Shown: positions 45,674 through 54,923 of the stretch, piece by piece
Layout: each line of letters begins with the position of its first letter
Position numbering within the stretch: the first letter of the stretch is position 1
Assembly (NCBI GenBank): GCA_963790525.1
Contig: CAWBOV010000005.1
Location: forward strand, 1 to 64,000
DNA length: 64,000 nucleotides
Direction of reading: 5' to 3'
DNA from: CAWBOV01 sp963790525
Lineage (GTDB): Bacteria > Actinomycetota > Actinomycetes > Mycobacteriales > Jatrophihabitantaceae
Made by a program: the position numbers and the translations under genes
Notes under the pieces: model-generated
Told to the model about the DNA's origin: nothing
Databases searched by the model: none
What the model saw: the letters and a program-made list of their open reading frames with translations, nothing else

Positions 45674-46338
45674 CCGTGCGGCTGGTCGTCGCCGACGACA
45701 ACTTCCTGGTGCGTGAGGGGATGGTCCGGCTGCTCGCCTCGGCCGAGGGGCTCGAGGTGGTCGCCGCCTGCGTCGACATGGCCGACACGATCACGGCGGT
45801 CGACGAGCACCTTCCCGACGTCGTGCTCACCGACATCCGGATGCCACCCTCGCGCACCGACGAGGGGCTGCAGGTGGCCGCGCACTGCCGCCGCCGGCAC
45901 CCGCGGACGGGTGTGCTGCTGCTGAGCCAGTACGCCGAGGCCGGCTACATCAGGGCACTGCTCGCCGGCGGCACGGAGGGGCGCGGATACCTGCTGAAGG
46001 AGCGGGTCGGCGATCTCGGCGAACTCCTCGACGCGATCGACGCGGTCGCGCACGGCCGGTCGGCCATCGACCCGAAGGTCGTCGAGTCGCTCGTCCAGGG
46101 CAGGGCGCTGGCCGGTGACGGCGACCTGGCCGCCCTCAGCCCGCGCGAACGCGACGTGCTCGCGGCCATCGCCCAGGGCAAGACGAACGCCGCGGTGGCG
46201 GCCGCGCTGCACCTGACGCAGCGCGCGGTCGAGAAGCACATCAACTCGATCTTCAGCAAGCTCGGACTGACCGGCGACCAGCACAATCACCCGCGCGTGC
46301 GGGCCGCCTTGATGTACCTGTCCGATCAGGGCGGCTGA
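45670..46338 (+). CDS. LuxR/NarL-family response regulator
   Basis: The 222-aa protein starts at GTG 45670, overlapping the pseudokinase stop. Receiver: VVADDNFLVREGMVRLLAS, acceptor Asp in VVLTDIRMPPSRTDEGL, Lys switch GYLLKERVGDLGELLDAID. LuxR helix-turn-helix: LSPRERDVLAAIAQGKTNAA, then AVEKHINSIFSKLGL. It is the expected partner of the kinase pair. It ends three bases before the convergent receiver-only gene. Confidence 0.9.
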   Translation: MTVRLVVADDNFLVREGMVRLLASAEGLEVVAACVDMADTITAVDEHLPDVVLTDIRMPPSRTDEGLQVAAHCRRRHPRTGVLLLSQYAEAGYIRALLAGGTEGRGYLLKERVGDLGELLDAIDAVAHGRSAIDPKVVESLVQGRALAGDGDLAALSPRERDVLAAIAQGKTNAAVAAALHLTQRAVEKHINSIFSKLGLTGDQHNHPRVRAALMYLSDQGG

Positions 46339-46341
46339 GCC

Positions 46342-46692
46342 TCAGGCGTCGCGCGCCGAACGGACGAGATCTGCGGTGACGAGTTCCTTCGCCACGAACG
46401 GTGCGGGCAGCGGGGCGGGCAGGTCCGACTGCGCGTCACTCGAGCAGAGCAGCACGGCGACCTCCGGCCACTGCCGGGCGATCTCGCGGGCCGCGGACGG
46501 GCCGTCCAGTACCGGCATGCGGACGTCGAGCACCACCACGTCGGGGTGCAGGCGCGCGACGAGGGTGAGAGCCTCGGCGCCGTCGGCCGCCTCACCGACG
46601 ACGACGACGTCCGGGCGCTCGAGTGCCGAACGCAGGGCGAGACGGGAGAGCGGCTCATCGTCGACCACGACGACGCGGAGCGGACGCACCAT
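46342..46692 (-). CDS. Receiver-only response regulator
   Basis: This 116-aa single receiver domain starts at ATG 46692 (an upstream Met at 46761 gives an Arg-rich extension that looks non-coding). Acidic pair VVVVDDEPLSRLALRSAL, acceptor Asp in VVVLDVRMPVLDGPSA, Lys in PFVAKELVTADLVRSARD. No output domain follows, because the frame stops at 46342. It could be a phosphate sink or a protein-protein switch for the kinase operon that ends 3 bases away on the other strand. Both stops lie within a few bases, so the 3' ends are tail to tail. Confidence 0.82.
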   Translation of the reverse strand: MVRPLRVVVVDDEPLSRLALRSALERPDVVVVGEAADGAEALTLVARLHPDVVVLDVRMPVLDGPSAAREIARQWPEVAVLLCSSDAQSDLPAPLPAPFVAKELVTADLVRSARDA

Positions 46693-46819
46693 GTCCGCAG
46701 TGTCCCCGTTCGCGGATCGGTTCCGCGGGGGTGCACGCATGTGTCTTTTCCGGCCGGCCACCGGCGGTCGCGGGCCTATCCTCCGGGACTCCCGGTAGGG
46801 CTAGGGTCCCTGTCGCGGG

Positions 46820-49642
46820 GTGACGGTGCCGCCGGGCGCATCCGCCAGAGCCGACGGGGAAAGCTGCGTGCAGATTCCACAGGGTGCGATCGTCGGCCGT
46901 GAGCGCGAGCTGGGCATCGCGGCGCGGTTCGTGTCCGACGCCGCAGCCGGCACCGCGTCCCTCGTCCTCGCCGGCGAGGCCGGAATCGGCAAGACCGCGA
47001 TCTGGGCACGGGCCGTGCGTGACGCCCGCGCCGACGGCGTGACCGTGCAGGTGTGCCGGTGCAGTGAAGCCGACGCGGCGTTCGCGTTCGCCGGGCTCGC
47101 CGATCTCCTCGACGGTCTGGACCCCGCGCTCATGGACGAGTTGCCGATCGTGCAGCAGAAGGCGCTGTCGGCCGCGCTCCTGGTGTCCGCGGACTCCGTC
47201 GGAGCGCTCGGCGGCCGGGTGCTCGGAGTGGCCGTGCTGGGGATCGTGCGGGCACTGGCACGATCGGGCCCAGTGGTGCTGGCCATCGACGACGTCCAGT
47301 GGCTGGACCCCAGTTCGCGCAGCGTGCTGACCTTCGCCCTGCGGCGCCTGGCCGACGAGCCGGTGCGACTGATCGCGTCCTGCCGAACCGGCGACGTCGC
47401 GGTGGATGCGGCCCACGCCCGTCTGGGCGTCCCGGGTGACCGGCTGGACATCGGGCCGGTGAGCATCGGGGTGCTGCAGCGCATCGTCGCCTCCCGACTC
47501 GGCCAGACGTTCTCGCGCCCGACCCTGACCCGGCTGCACCTGGCGACGGGCGGAAACCCGATGGTGTGCCTGGAGATGGCGCGCGCCCTGCAGCGACGGG
47601 GTCGGGAGCCGGACGTCGACGAGCCCCTTCCCGTCCCCGCCGATCTGCGGGTGCTCGTCACCGATCGACTCCGGGTGCTGAGCGAGGACGCGCGGCAGCT
47701 CCTGCTCGTCACGTCCGCCCTGGCGCACCCGACCGTGGGGGCGGTCAGCGCGGCGAGCGGTGATCCCGAGGCATCCTCGCGGGCCCTCGCCGAGGTGACA
47801 GAGGCCGGGCTGGTGGAGTTCGACGGTGAGCGGATCCATTTCGTGCACCCGCTGATCGCCTCGATCCCCTACGCGGCGCTCGCTCCTGGTGACCGGCGTC
47901 GTCTGCACCGGCAGCTCGCGGCAGCGGCCACCGAGCCCGAGGAGCGGGCCCGGCACGCCGCGCTGGGCTCTCTCGACCGCACGGCAGCGGTCGCGGATGC
48001 CCTCGAGCTCGCCAGCCGCCACGCCCGTGGCCGCGGCAGCATCGGCGCGGCGACCGAACTCGCCGAGCTCGCCGTCAGCCGCACCCCGACGAGCGATCCC
48101 GAGGCGCTCGCCCGCCGGACCCTCGACGTCGCGGAGTTCCACTTCCTGCTCGGCGACACCGCGCGGGCGGGCACCGTCCTGCGCGACTGCCTCGCCACCG
48201 CGCCGCCCGGGGCGTTGCGGGTCCGCGCGCTGCTGCTCGCGGCCACGATCGCGTCCTGGGAGTCCGGCGACGCGACCGTGGCGCAGTGGTGCGACCAGGC
48301 GATGACCGAAGCCGGTGACGATGCCCTCCTCCGCGCGCGCTGCCATGCGACCTTCGCCGACACGAGCCCGTCGGGGGCCACCGCTGACCTCCACCACGCC
48401 GAGAGCGCGGTGGACCTGCTGGAGGCGATGCCCGCGCCGCCGGCGGACCTGCTCGCCAACGCCCTCACGAACGTCGCCCTCCATCGGTGCCGGCTCGGCC
48501 GCGGTCTGGGCGTGGCCATGCTGGAGCGCGCCGCGAGGCTGCAGGCGGACGGGGCGCCGGTGCCGATCAGCGACCGCGCCGTGTCGGTCCTGGGCATGTA
48601 CCTCAAGGTGGTCGACCGCTTCGACGAGTCCAGGGTCTGGCTGCAGGCCGTGCGGACGGCGGCCGTCGACGAGGGCGACGACAGCGCCCTTCCCAACACG
48701 CTCGGCCATCTGGCCACCCTCGAATGCTGGGCGGGGCGCTACGAGCTCGCCCTGGACCACGCGATCGAAGGGCGCGAGAGGGCGGTCCGTTCGGGGTTGC
48801 GCGCGCCGGTCGCCACCTCCGCCCATGTGCTCGCGCTGGCCCATCTCGGTCGCCTGGACGAGGCGCGCACGGTGGGCCGCGCCGATCTCGAGGCCGACGA
48901 CGCTCTCGGCTTCGTCTCCGCGGTCGCGCTGCACGGCCGCAGTCTCGGCGTCACCGAACTGTTCGCCGGTGACACCGAGGCCGCCGCCGACCACCTGCTG
49001 CGCGCGGTGTCCATCTCGGTCGAGGACGTGGGCATCCGCGAACCTGCCATCCTGCGGGCGCATGCGGATGCCGTCGCCACGCTCGTCGCGCTCGGCCGGA
49101 TCGAGCAGGCGGAGGCCCTGACCGAGCAGCTGGATGCGAGCACCAGGGCCAATCACCTGCCCTGGTCCACCGCGCTGTCGGGGCGGTGCCACGGTCTGCT
49201 GACGGCGGCGGCGGGCGACCTGCCCGCAGCGCTGGAGGTGCTCGAGTCGGCGCTGATCGACCATGAGCGGCTTCCCATGCCGTTCGAGCAGGCGCGCACC
49301 CGCCTGCTGTTCGCGTCGGTGCTGCGACGGGCCGGGCACCGCCGCGACGCGCGCCGGGAACTGCTCGCGGCGCGCACGGTCTTCGCCGCACTGGGCACAC
49401 CGCTGCAGACCGCGCAGGCCGACCGGGAGCTGGCCAGCCTGGGTGGGCGCACCGCCGCCTCGGCCCTGACCGGGGTCGAGACGCGCATCGCGACCCTCGT
49501 GAGCGCCGGACGCACGAACCGCGAGGTCGCCGAGGCCCTGTTCATGAGCGTGCGGACCGTCGAGAGCCACCTCGGCCGGATCTATCGCAAGCTCGGAGTG
49601 CGCTCGCGCACCGAACTGGCCGGGCAGCTGCGGGGTTCCTGA
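46820..49642 (+). CDS. Large LuxR-family regulator with AAA ATPase (LAL)
   Basis: A 940-aa LAL-type regulator. Walker A is VLAGEAGIGKTAIWARA (about 50-66), Walker B VVLAIDDVQWLDPSSRSV. A long tetratricopeptide-like helical region follows (RTLDVAEFHFLLGDTARAGT, NTLGHLATLECWAGRYELAL). The LuxR helix-turn-helix is at the C-terminus (ETRIATLVSAGRTNREVAEA, then VRTVESHLGRIYRKLGVRSR). Such proteins act as ATP-dependent activators, with MalT as model. GTG 46820 is the chosen start, and an internal in-frame GTG near 46868 is possible. No target operon is adjacent except the DUF4242 gene downstream (58 bases). Confidence 0.9.
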   Translation: MTVPPGASARADGESCVQIPQGAIVGRERELGIAARFVSDAAAGTASLVLAGEAGIGKTAIWARAVRDARADGVTVQVCRCSEADAAFAFAGLADLLDGLDPALMDELPIVQQKALSAALLVSADSVGALGGRVLGVAVLGIVRALARSGPVVLAIDDVQWLDPSSRSVLTFALRRLADEPVRLIASCRTGDVAVDAAHARLGVPGDRLDIGPVSIGVLQRIVASRLGQTFSRPTLTRLHLATGGNPMVCLEMARALQRRGREPDVDEPLPVPADLRVLVTDRLRVLSEDARQLLLVTSALAHPTVGAVSAASGDPEASSRALAEVTEAGLVEFDGERIHFVHPLIASIPYAALAPGDRRRLHRQLAAAATEPEERARHAALGSLDRTAAVADALELASRHARGRGSIGAATELAELAVSRTPTSDPEALARRTLDVAEFHFLLGDTARAGTVLRDCLATAPPGALRVRALLLAATIASWESGDATVAQWCDQAMTEAGDDALLRARCHATFADTSPSGATADLHHAESAVDLLEAMPAPPADLLANALTNVALHRCRLGRGLGVAMLERAARLQADGAPVPISDRAVSVLGMYLKVVDRFDESRVWLQAVRTAAVDEGDDSALPNTLGHLATLECWAGRYELALDHAIEGRERAVRSGLRAPVATSAHVLALAHLGRLDEARTVGRADLEADDALGFVSAVALHGRSLGVTELFAGDTEAAADHLLRAVSISVEDVGIREPAILRAHADAVATLVALGRIEQAEALTEQLDASTRANHLPWSTALSGRCHGLLTAAAGDLPAALEVLESALIDHERLPMPFEQARTRLLFASVLRRAGHRRDARRELLAARTVFAALGTPLQTAQADRELASLGGRTAASALTGVETRIATLVSAGRTNREVAEALFMSVRTVESHLGRIYRKLGVRSRTELAGQLRGS

Positions 49643-49700
49643 GCAAGGTTGCGTAGTTCCCCCGACGCGGGTTGCGGGGTGCCGCTCCTAGCGTCGGCCC

Positions 49701-50024
49701 GTGATCTCGCCGCAGCGCGCCCACCGCGAAGCACCGCAGCGCGCCTTCCTCGTCGAGCGCTACGTCTCACCGGCGGCAGCCGTGAGCCTGGCCGGGGCGA
49801 CCGCGCACGCGGCGGAACTGTGTGCCCGCTCCCACGACGTGCACTACCTGTACTCGGTGTACCTGCCCACGGAGGACACCTGCTTCTGCCTGTTCCGCGC
49901 GCAGTCCCCGGATGCGGTCCATGCGCTGAACGACCACGCGAACTTCGCCCTCGATCGGATCACCGAAGTCGAGCTGCTGGTCTGCAGCAGTGTCGAGCCA
50001 CCGCAACGGAGGAGACCGTCATGA
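49701..50024 (+). CDS. DUF4242 family protein (SCO4226-like)
   Basis: This 107-aa protein with a ferredoxin-like fold (GTG 49701) has the family blocks FLVERYVSPAAAVSLAGATA, VHYLYSVYLPTEDTCFCLFR and VHALNDHANFALDRITEVEL. A Streptomyces homologue binds nickel; here His/Cys residues (HDVH, CFC, NDHAN) could do so. Its stop overlaps the ATG of the collagen-like secreted protein (ATGA), which is unusual for a cytosolic DUF4242 protein. It lies right after the LAL regulator, which may control both. Confidence 0.8.
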   Translation: MISPQRAHREAPQRAFLVERYVSPAAAVSLAGATAHAAELCARSHDVHYLYSVYLPTEDTCFCLFRAQSPDAVHALNDHANFALDRITEVELLVCSSVEPPQRRRPS

Positions 50025-51291
50025 CCAGCTCACCCACCCGCCCGACGCTCATCCGCCGGACCCGATTGCCGATCATCGCAGTCGTGCTCCTGCTGGTGCT
50101 CGGCAGCACGCTGGCGGCCGCCGCGGCATCGACGACGCCGGTCTCGACCGTGGTGATCCGCGGCTGCTACCTCGCCAACGTCGCCTATGTGCGGATCCTC
50201 AACGGCACCCAGACCTGCCATTCCGGCGAGACGGCGATCAGCTGGAACCAGACCGGCCCGACCGGCGCGACCGGAGCCACCGGGGCGACCGGTCCCCAGG
50301 GCGCGACCGGCAAGACCGGCCCGGCTGGCGCGACCGGCCCGGCTGGCGCGACCGGCCCGGCTGGCGCGACCGGCCCGGCTGGCGTGCGACCGGCCCGGCT
50401 GGTGCGACCGGTCCCGCGGGGACTGCCGGGCTGAACGGGAGCACCGGGGCGACCGGCCCGGCCGGGCCGCTGGGTCCCGTCGGGCCGGCGGGTCCGATCG
50501 GCCCGGCGGGGCCAGCCGGCCCAGCGGGAGGCGGTGCTTCCTCGCTCAACGGCATCCCCTGTGACGACGGCACGGTCAGCGTCGGCACCGTCCACGCCTC
50601 TGTCGACCCCTCCACCCGGGTGATCACCCTGGTCTGTGTGCCCAGCCATCAGTTCACCCTGACCGCCGTCGACAGCGGCAACGGCGCCGGCACCGTCGTC
50701 AGCACCCCGGCGGGCATCTCCTGCGGCCCGGCCGCAGGCGGCGCGTGCAGCCACGACTACCTCGCCGGCACCCAGGTCAGCCTCACCGCGACCCCGGCGA
50801 CGCACTCGCGGTTCGCGGGATGGAGCGGCGCCTGCACCGGAACCGGCACCTGCACCGTCACCCTGGACGCGGCCAGGACGGTGACCGCCCAGTTCGTCGC
50901 CACGGTCACCGTGCACGTCACGCTGCAGGAGACGATCCTGCGCTGCGTCGACGAGAACGGCACCATCGATGTCTGCGGCATCGTCGTCGGCGGCGTGGTG
51001 CCACCGGACTCCGGCTACTCCGGCGCGCACAGTGTGTTCGACGGTGGCAGCCAGCCCGATTGCCGGGACAACCCCAGCCCGTTCTCCTTCGGGGGAACGG
51101 TGACCTGCGACTACGTCGTGGACGCCGGTCGCCCGACCGTCAACATCGACGCCCGCACCGACGGGGGCAGCAACTCCTCCTTCGTCCCGGTCTTCGATCA
51201 CTGGGACGGGTGTGACGCCACGATCGGCTCTCGCTGCGGCATCAGCGTCCCCGGCGGCGATGTCACGGTGACCGCCGTCTACTCGACCTGA
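50021..51291 (+). CDS. Secreted collagen-like protein
   Basis: About 423 codons. It has signal segment RLPIIAVVLLLVLGSTLAAA, then a short domain with Cys pair GCYLANVAYVRILNGTQTCH, then a Gly-X-Y collagen-like tract (TGATGATGPQGATGKTGPAG) of about 45 triplets. A globular C-terminal part carries a bacterial repeat-like block (FAGWSGACTGTGTCTVTLDA, ending RTVTAQF) and further Cys (CGIVVGGVVPPDS, DHWDGCDATIGSRCGISV). The frame shifts inside the collagen repeat near 50384, where two extra bases (GT) break a unit. It is coupled to the DUF4242 gene. Probable role is surface adhesion or a stalk. Confidence 0.8.
50315..50410 (+). repeat. 18-bp tandem repeats encoding Gly-Ala-Thr-Gly-Pro-Ala
   Basis: About five units of GGCGCGACCGGCCCGGCT. 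One unit near 50384 reads GGCGTGCGACC instead of GGCGCGACC, which changes frame. Such arrays are prone to slippage and to assembly error. Confidence 0.7.
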
Positions 51292-51303
51292 TCCGCGGGG
51301 GGA

Positions 51304-51343
51304 CGGGGCGAGGTGGTGCCCACCCGGGCATCGCCTCGCCCCG
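51304..51343 (+). terminator. Hairpin terminator after the collagen-like gene
   Basis: Outer 10-bp stem CGGGGCGAGG (51304-51313) with CCTCGCCCCG (51334-51343), and a further inner GTGCCC/GGGCAT stem. It lies 13 bases after the collagen-like stop. Confidence 0.6.
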
Positions 51344-51426
51344 CTCGTGGTGAGCCGGGCCCGGCGGCGCGCCCTGGCCGCCCGCAGATGCACGGCGGCA
51401 CGGGTTGCGGCGGGCAAACTGGGGTC

Positions 51427-52196
51427 ATGTCTTCCACGACCAAGGACGAGCTGCGGCGCCACCGGCTGCGTGAGTACGACGCCGTGCTGGCCGCGGCACG
51501 CGCGTCGGTGTCCGTGCTCGTGCTGTTCGCGCGGGGGCGGGAGGCGCGTGGGGGCGGCGGTCTGCTCGAGGAAGCCTTCGCGGCGGCGCCGATCGAGGGG
51601 GTGGATCCTGGAGCGCGGTTCCCGGCGGGGGTGTGGGTGACGCTCCGGCAGGGCGACATCGACGCGACGCTGGACGCGATGATGCAGTTGTCGGAGAAGG
51701 ACTTCGTGGTCGGCGAGCACGAGGAGGTCGACGCGGGGTACCGACTGACCACCGTGGAGGAGCGCCGACCGGTGCCCGATGTGGACCTCCTGCAACTCCA
51801 GGTGGCGGCCTTCCTGCACATCCCGCGTGACGTGGTGGCGGTCAGCGTGAGCTGGGGAGCCGACGATCCGCGCACTGCGGCCGAGGTCGAGTCCCTTCTG
51901 GAGCAGCGTTTCGGGGCACCGGTACCGGGCGTTTCGGTGCCGCGGCGGCCGCTGCCGAACCGGCGCCCGCACAGGTGGCCACGCAGGCAGATCGCGAACC
52001 CGACGTGCGCGCGGATGCCGCCGCCGTCCTCGACGTCCCCGACGTCCTCGACAGGCAAGACAGGATCGACGGGCCTGACGCTGTCCAGTGCCGAGTTCAT
52101 CGCGCTGCTGCACCTGACTCCCGAGCAGGGCGCCATCCTCACGACGCTGGTGCGGCAGACGGTCATCACGATCGCCGCCGACGGGGTGGCGCCGCC
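51427..52196 (+). CDS. Hypothetical protein, uncertain C-terminus
   Basis: From ATG 51427 the first 165 residues look like true protein (MSSTTKDELRRHRLREYDAV, VWVTLRQGDIDATLDAMMQL, VDLLQLQVAAFLHIPRDVVA, SVSWGADDPRTAAEVESLLE). A Pro/Arg-rich linker follows, then a Ser/Thr-rich linker and LTLSSAEFIALLHLTPEQGA. The frame stays open into the convergent sigma factor, so the real stop is probably lost to a frame error near 52200. I recognise no family. The protein is soluble, with no signal peptide. Confidence 0.5.
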
Positions 52197-53432
52197 TCAG
52201 ACGAGCTCGCCCGCGCTTGCGGCCGAGGTAGGCGCGTTCGGCCGAGTTCTGGGTGGCGTCGATCGCGGCGTCGTAGGCGTCCTTCGCCTCAGCGCTTCGA
52301 CCGAGCCGGCGCAGCAGGTCGGCGCGGGCGGCGTGCCACGCGTGGTACTCGGTGAGCGGCAGCCGGTCGACCAGCGCGAGGGCGACCTCCGGGCCGTCCA
52401 GCTCGGCGACGGCGACCGCGCGGTTGAGGGCGACGATCGGCGACGGGTCGAGCCGGGTCAGCTGGTCGTACAGCGCGACCACCTGCGACCAGTCCGTGTC
52501 GGCCGCGGTCGGCGCGTCGGTGTGCACGGCGTTGATCGCGGCGAGGATCTGGTAGCGACCGGGTCGGTTGATCGCGAGGCACTCGCGGACCAGGTCGTGG
52601 CCCTCGGCGATCAGGGCGCGGTCCCAGCCGGCGCGGTCCTGCTCGTCGAGCGGGACCAGCTGCCCGTTGCGCACCCGGGCCTCGCGCCGCGCCTCGATGA
52701 GCACCATCAGCGCGAGCAGGCCGGCCACCTCCGGCTCGTCGGGCAGCAGCTGGCGCAGGATCCGGGCCAGCCGGATGGCCTCGGCGGTCAGCTCGGCGCG
52801 GACCGGGTCGCCGTCGCCGCTGGCGAGGTAGCCCTCGTTGAAGACGAGGAACAGCACGGTCAGCACGCCGCCGAGCCGCTCGGGCAGGTCGGCCGCCTCG
52901 GGCACCCGGTACGGGCACGTTCGCCGCCGCGATCTTCTTCTTCGCCCGGGTGATCCGCTGCCCCATCGTCGTCTCGGGCACGAGGAACGCCTGGGCGATC
53001 TCGGCCACGGTCAGCCCGCCGAGCAGGCGCAGCGTCAGCGCGATCCGCGCCTCGGGCGCGAGCGCCGGGTGGCAGCAGGTGAAGAGCAGCCGCAGCCGGT
53101 CGTCCTCGACCGCGCCGGTCGGTTCGTGGGGGGTGTCGTCGTAGACCATGAGGGCCGCCTGGTGCTTGGCGTCGCGCTGCTTCTCGCGGCGGATCCGGTC
53201 GATCGCGCGGTTGCCCGCGGTGGTGGTGAGCCAGCCGCCGGGGTTCGGCGGCACGCCGGACGTCGGGCCACTTCTCCAGCGCGGCCACCAGCGCCTCGCC
53301 CGCCGCCTCTTCGGCGATGTCGATATCACCGAAGCGGCGGACGAGCGAGGCGATCAGGCGGCCGTACTCCTCGCGGAAGACCCGCTCGACGGCGGCCGTG
53401 TCGTCGCTGCATCGGCGCCGTGATCCGGCGAC
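52197..53432 (-). CDS. ECF42-type RNA polymerase sigma factor
   Basis: About 410 codons in four frame pieces. Region 2: AVERVFREEYGRLIASLVRR, FGDIDIAEEAAGEALVAALE, then GNRAIDRIRREKQRD. Region 4: LTLRLLGGLTVAEIAQAFLV, ETTMGQRITRAKKKI. The long C-terminal extension typical of ECF42 has LTVLFLVFNEGYLASGDGDP, IRLARILRQLLPDEPEVAGL and AVAVAELDGPEVALALVDRL. Frame changes sit near 53255, 52910 and 52210, and the TGA at 52197 is in the corrected frame. The start is unclear (near 53432, right after the DGPF gene). The extension takes the place of an anti-sigma factor. Targets unknown. Confidence 0.85.
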
Positions 53433-53797
53433 TCAGGCCAGGCCGTCGAACGGCCGGACCTCGACCTTGCCGCCGCACGCCTTCGACCCCTCGGCCGCGA
53501 GCTTGAGCGCCACGTCGAGGTCGGGCGCGTCGATGACCCAGAAGCCACCGATGACCTCCTTGGTCTCGAGGTAGGGGCCGTCGGTCATGCACCGGCGTCG
53601 TCGCCCGTGCCGTCGACGACGGTCGCGGTCGACGCCGGCTCCAGCCCGCCGGCGAAGACCCAGTAGCCGTCGGCCTGCAGCTTGTCGTTGAAGGCGCCGG
53701 TCGCGGCGAACGCCGCCTCCATCGCCTCCTTCGAGCCGTAGTTGCCGAACTCGCCCCTCTCGGCCGGGCCGTGCACGCTCAGCAGGTAGTGCGTCAT
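53433..53797 (-). CDS. DGPF/YCII-domain protein, ECF42 partner
   Basis: About 121 codons from ATG 53797 (GAGGAGAAG ribosome site). It has a ferredoxin-like YCII domain: MTHYLLSVHGPAERGEFGNY and FNDKLQADGYWVFAGGLEPA, then, after one frame change near 53590, the diagnostic DGPYLETKEVIGGFWVIDAP (a DGPF variant with Tyr) and EVRPFDGLA. DGPF proteins are encoded beside ECF42 sigma factors across bacteria; their biochemical role is not settled. Its stop is at the sigma factor start, so the two are one unit. Confidence 0.85.
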
Positions 53798-53999
53798 CTC
53801 GCTTCTCCTCAGTTCTCGGGCGGTCCCGATGACCACCTTCCACCCTCACCACGAACGGCGTCGCGCCGATACGACAACCGGCCGCGAAAAGATTCGCGAC
53901 GAATTTTTCGGGCCGCCCTGTCGGATCGGCGCCGACCCGTTCGTGGACAGGGTACGAGCGGGTCGCACCGGGCGGCTCGCCGAGGAAACGGAGCCCGAC

Positions 54000-54441
54000 A
54001 TGACCACCAGCATCGTCACCCCCACCATCCAGTCGCCACCCGGCCGCAGGCCGCCCAGCGCCGGCCGGTCTGGAAGCACGGCGTCGCCGCCGCCGTCGTC
54101 GCCTCGGTCGCCACGACCGCCCTGGCCGCCGATCGCCTCGGCCGCCGGAGTCTCGTTCGCCGACCGGTCCGGGCGCAGGCATCCCGATCGCCGGGTTCGC
54201 CGAGCTGACGCTGGTCTTCTCGCTCGTCGGCGTCGCTGATCGCCGCCGTCCTGGCTCGCCGCGCCGCCGGCCGCGATCGACGTTCGTGCGCACCGCGCTC
54301 GTCCTGATCGCGCTGTCCTTCGTCCCCGACCTGACCTTCGGGTTCGACGCCGCGTCCGCCGCCACCCTGATCGCGCTGCACACCGTCGCCGCGGCGATCG
54401 TGGTGCCGACCCTGGCCCGACGACTGACTCCCACGCGCTGA
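54000..54441 (+). CDS. DUF6069-like membrane protein, frameshifted
   Basis: About 147 codons from ATG 54000. Four hydrophobic segments are split over frames: WKHGVAAAVVASVATTALAA, GIPIAGFAELTLVFSLVGV, STFVRTALVLIALSFVPDLT and LIALHTVAAAIVVPTLARRL. At least three frame changes (about 54065, 54140 and 54230). The pattern of helix ends (FAELTLVFSLVG, VPDLTFGFD) suits the DUF6069 family often found near ECF sigma factors. It is divergent from the DGPF gene. The 202-bp gap before it is AT-richer around 53880-53915 (TTCGCGACGAATTTTTCG) and holds no gene. Confidence 0.7.
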
Positions 54442-54923
54442 CAGCCCAGGGTGACGGCGTAGAGGAAGCACTGCGGGGCGAGCGTGCGGACGTGGACGGT
54501 CGCCACGTCCGGCTCGGCCAGAAGGCCCGTGATGACGGGTTCGAGATCGACTTCCTCGGTGACGACGGTGTTGTGGTCGTAGTTCATGACGTCGTCGCCG
54601 TCGTAGGTGCGCAGCACCCGCGGACCGGTCCGCAGCTCGTCGGGCAGTGCGTCTGTCGTCGCGGGGCCGGCGCAGGGTGACGCATGGACGTAGACCGGCC
54701 CGACCTCGGTCCACACCGACGGGTGATCGAACGGGGCGTACGACATCAGGGCGATCGGCTCGCCCGGCGTCGCATACCGCAAGCAGCAGCGCAGCGGTTC
54801 GCCCTCACCCGAGGCGGCGAACGGCTCGACCTGGTTGCCGTGCCCGTCCGTCCCCTGCGCGTAGACGCGAGCAAGACGTTCGGGAGCAATGGCCTGGACA
54901 CGAAGTCGGGTCGTCGTGGTCAT
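54442..54923 (-). CDS. DUF1203 family protein
   Basis: About 160 codons from ATG 54923. Family blocks are VQAIAPERLARVYAQGTD, EPLRCCLRYATPGEPIALMS, VGPVYVHASPC with the His and Cys expected for the family, and APQCFLYAVTL at the end. The frame runs on without stop beyond the expected C-terminus, so the 3' end at about 54442 is an estimate, tail to tail with the DUF6069 gene. Its ATG region overlaps the stop of the CoA-transferase (ATGA), so the two are coupled. Function unknown. Confidence 0.72.

Noticed and set aside
46655..49570. A 971-codon open frame opposite the LAL regulator
   Set aside because: Shadow frame: the plus-strand protein has complete Walker and LuxR motifs, while this one is Gly/Arg/Gln-rich without motifs.
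50185..52169. Minus-strand continuation past the sigma factor stop
   Set aside because: After the frame error near 52210 the frame reads through the collagen-like gene's antisense. Composition turns to Arg/Gly/Val and no domain appears.
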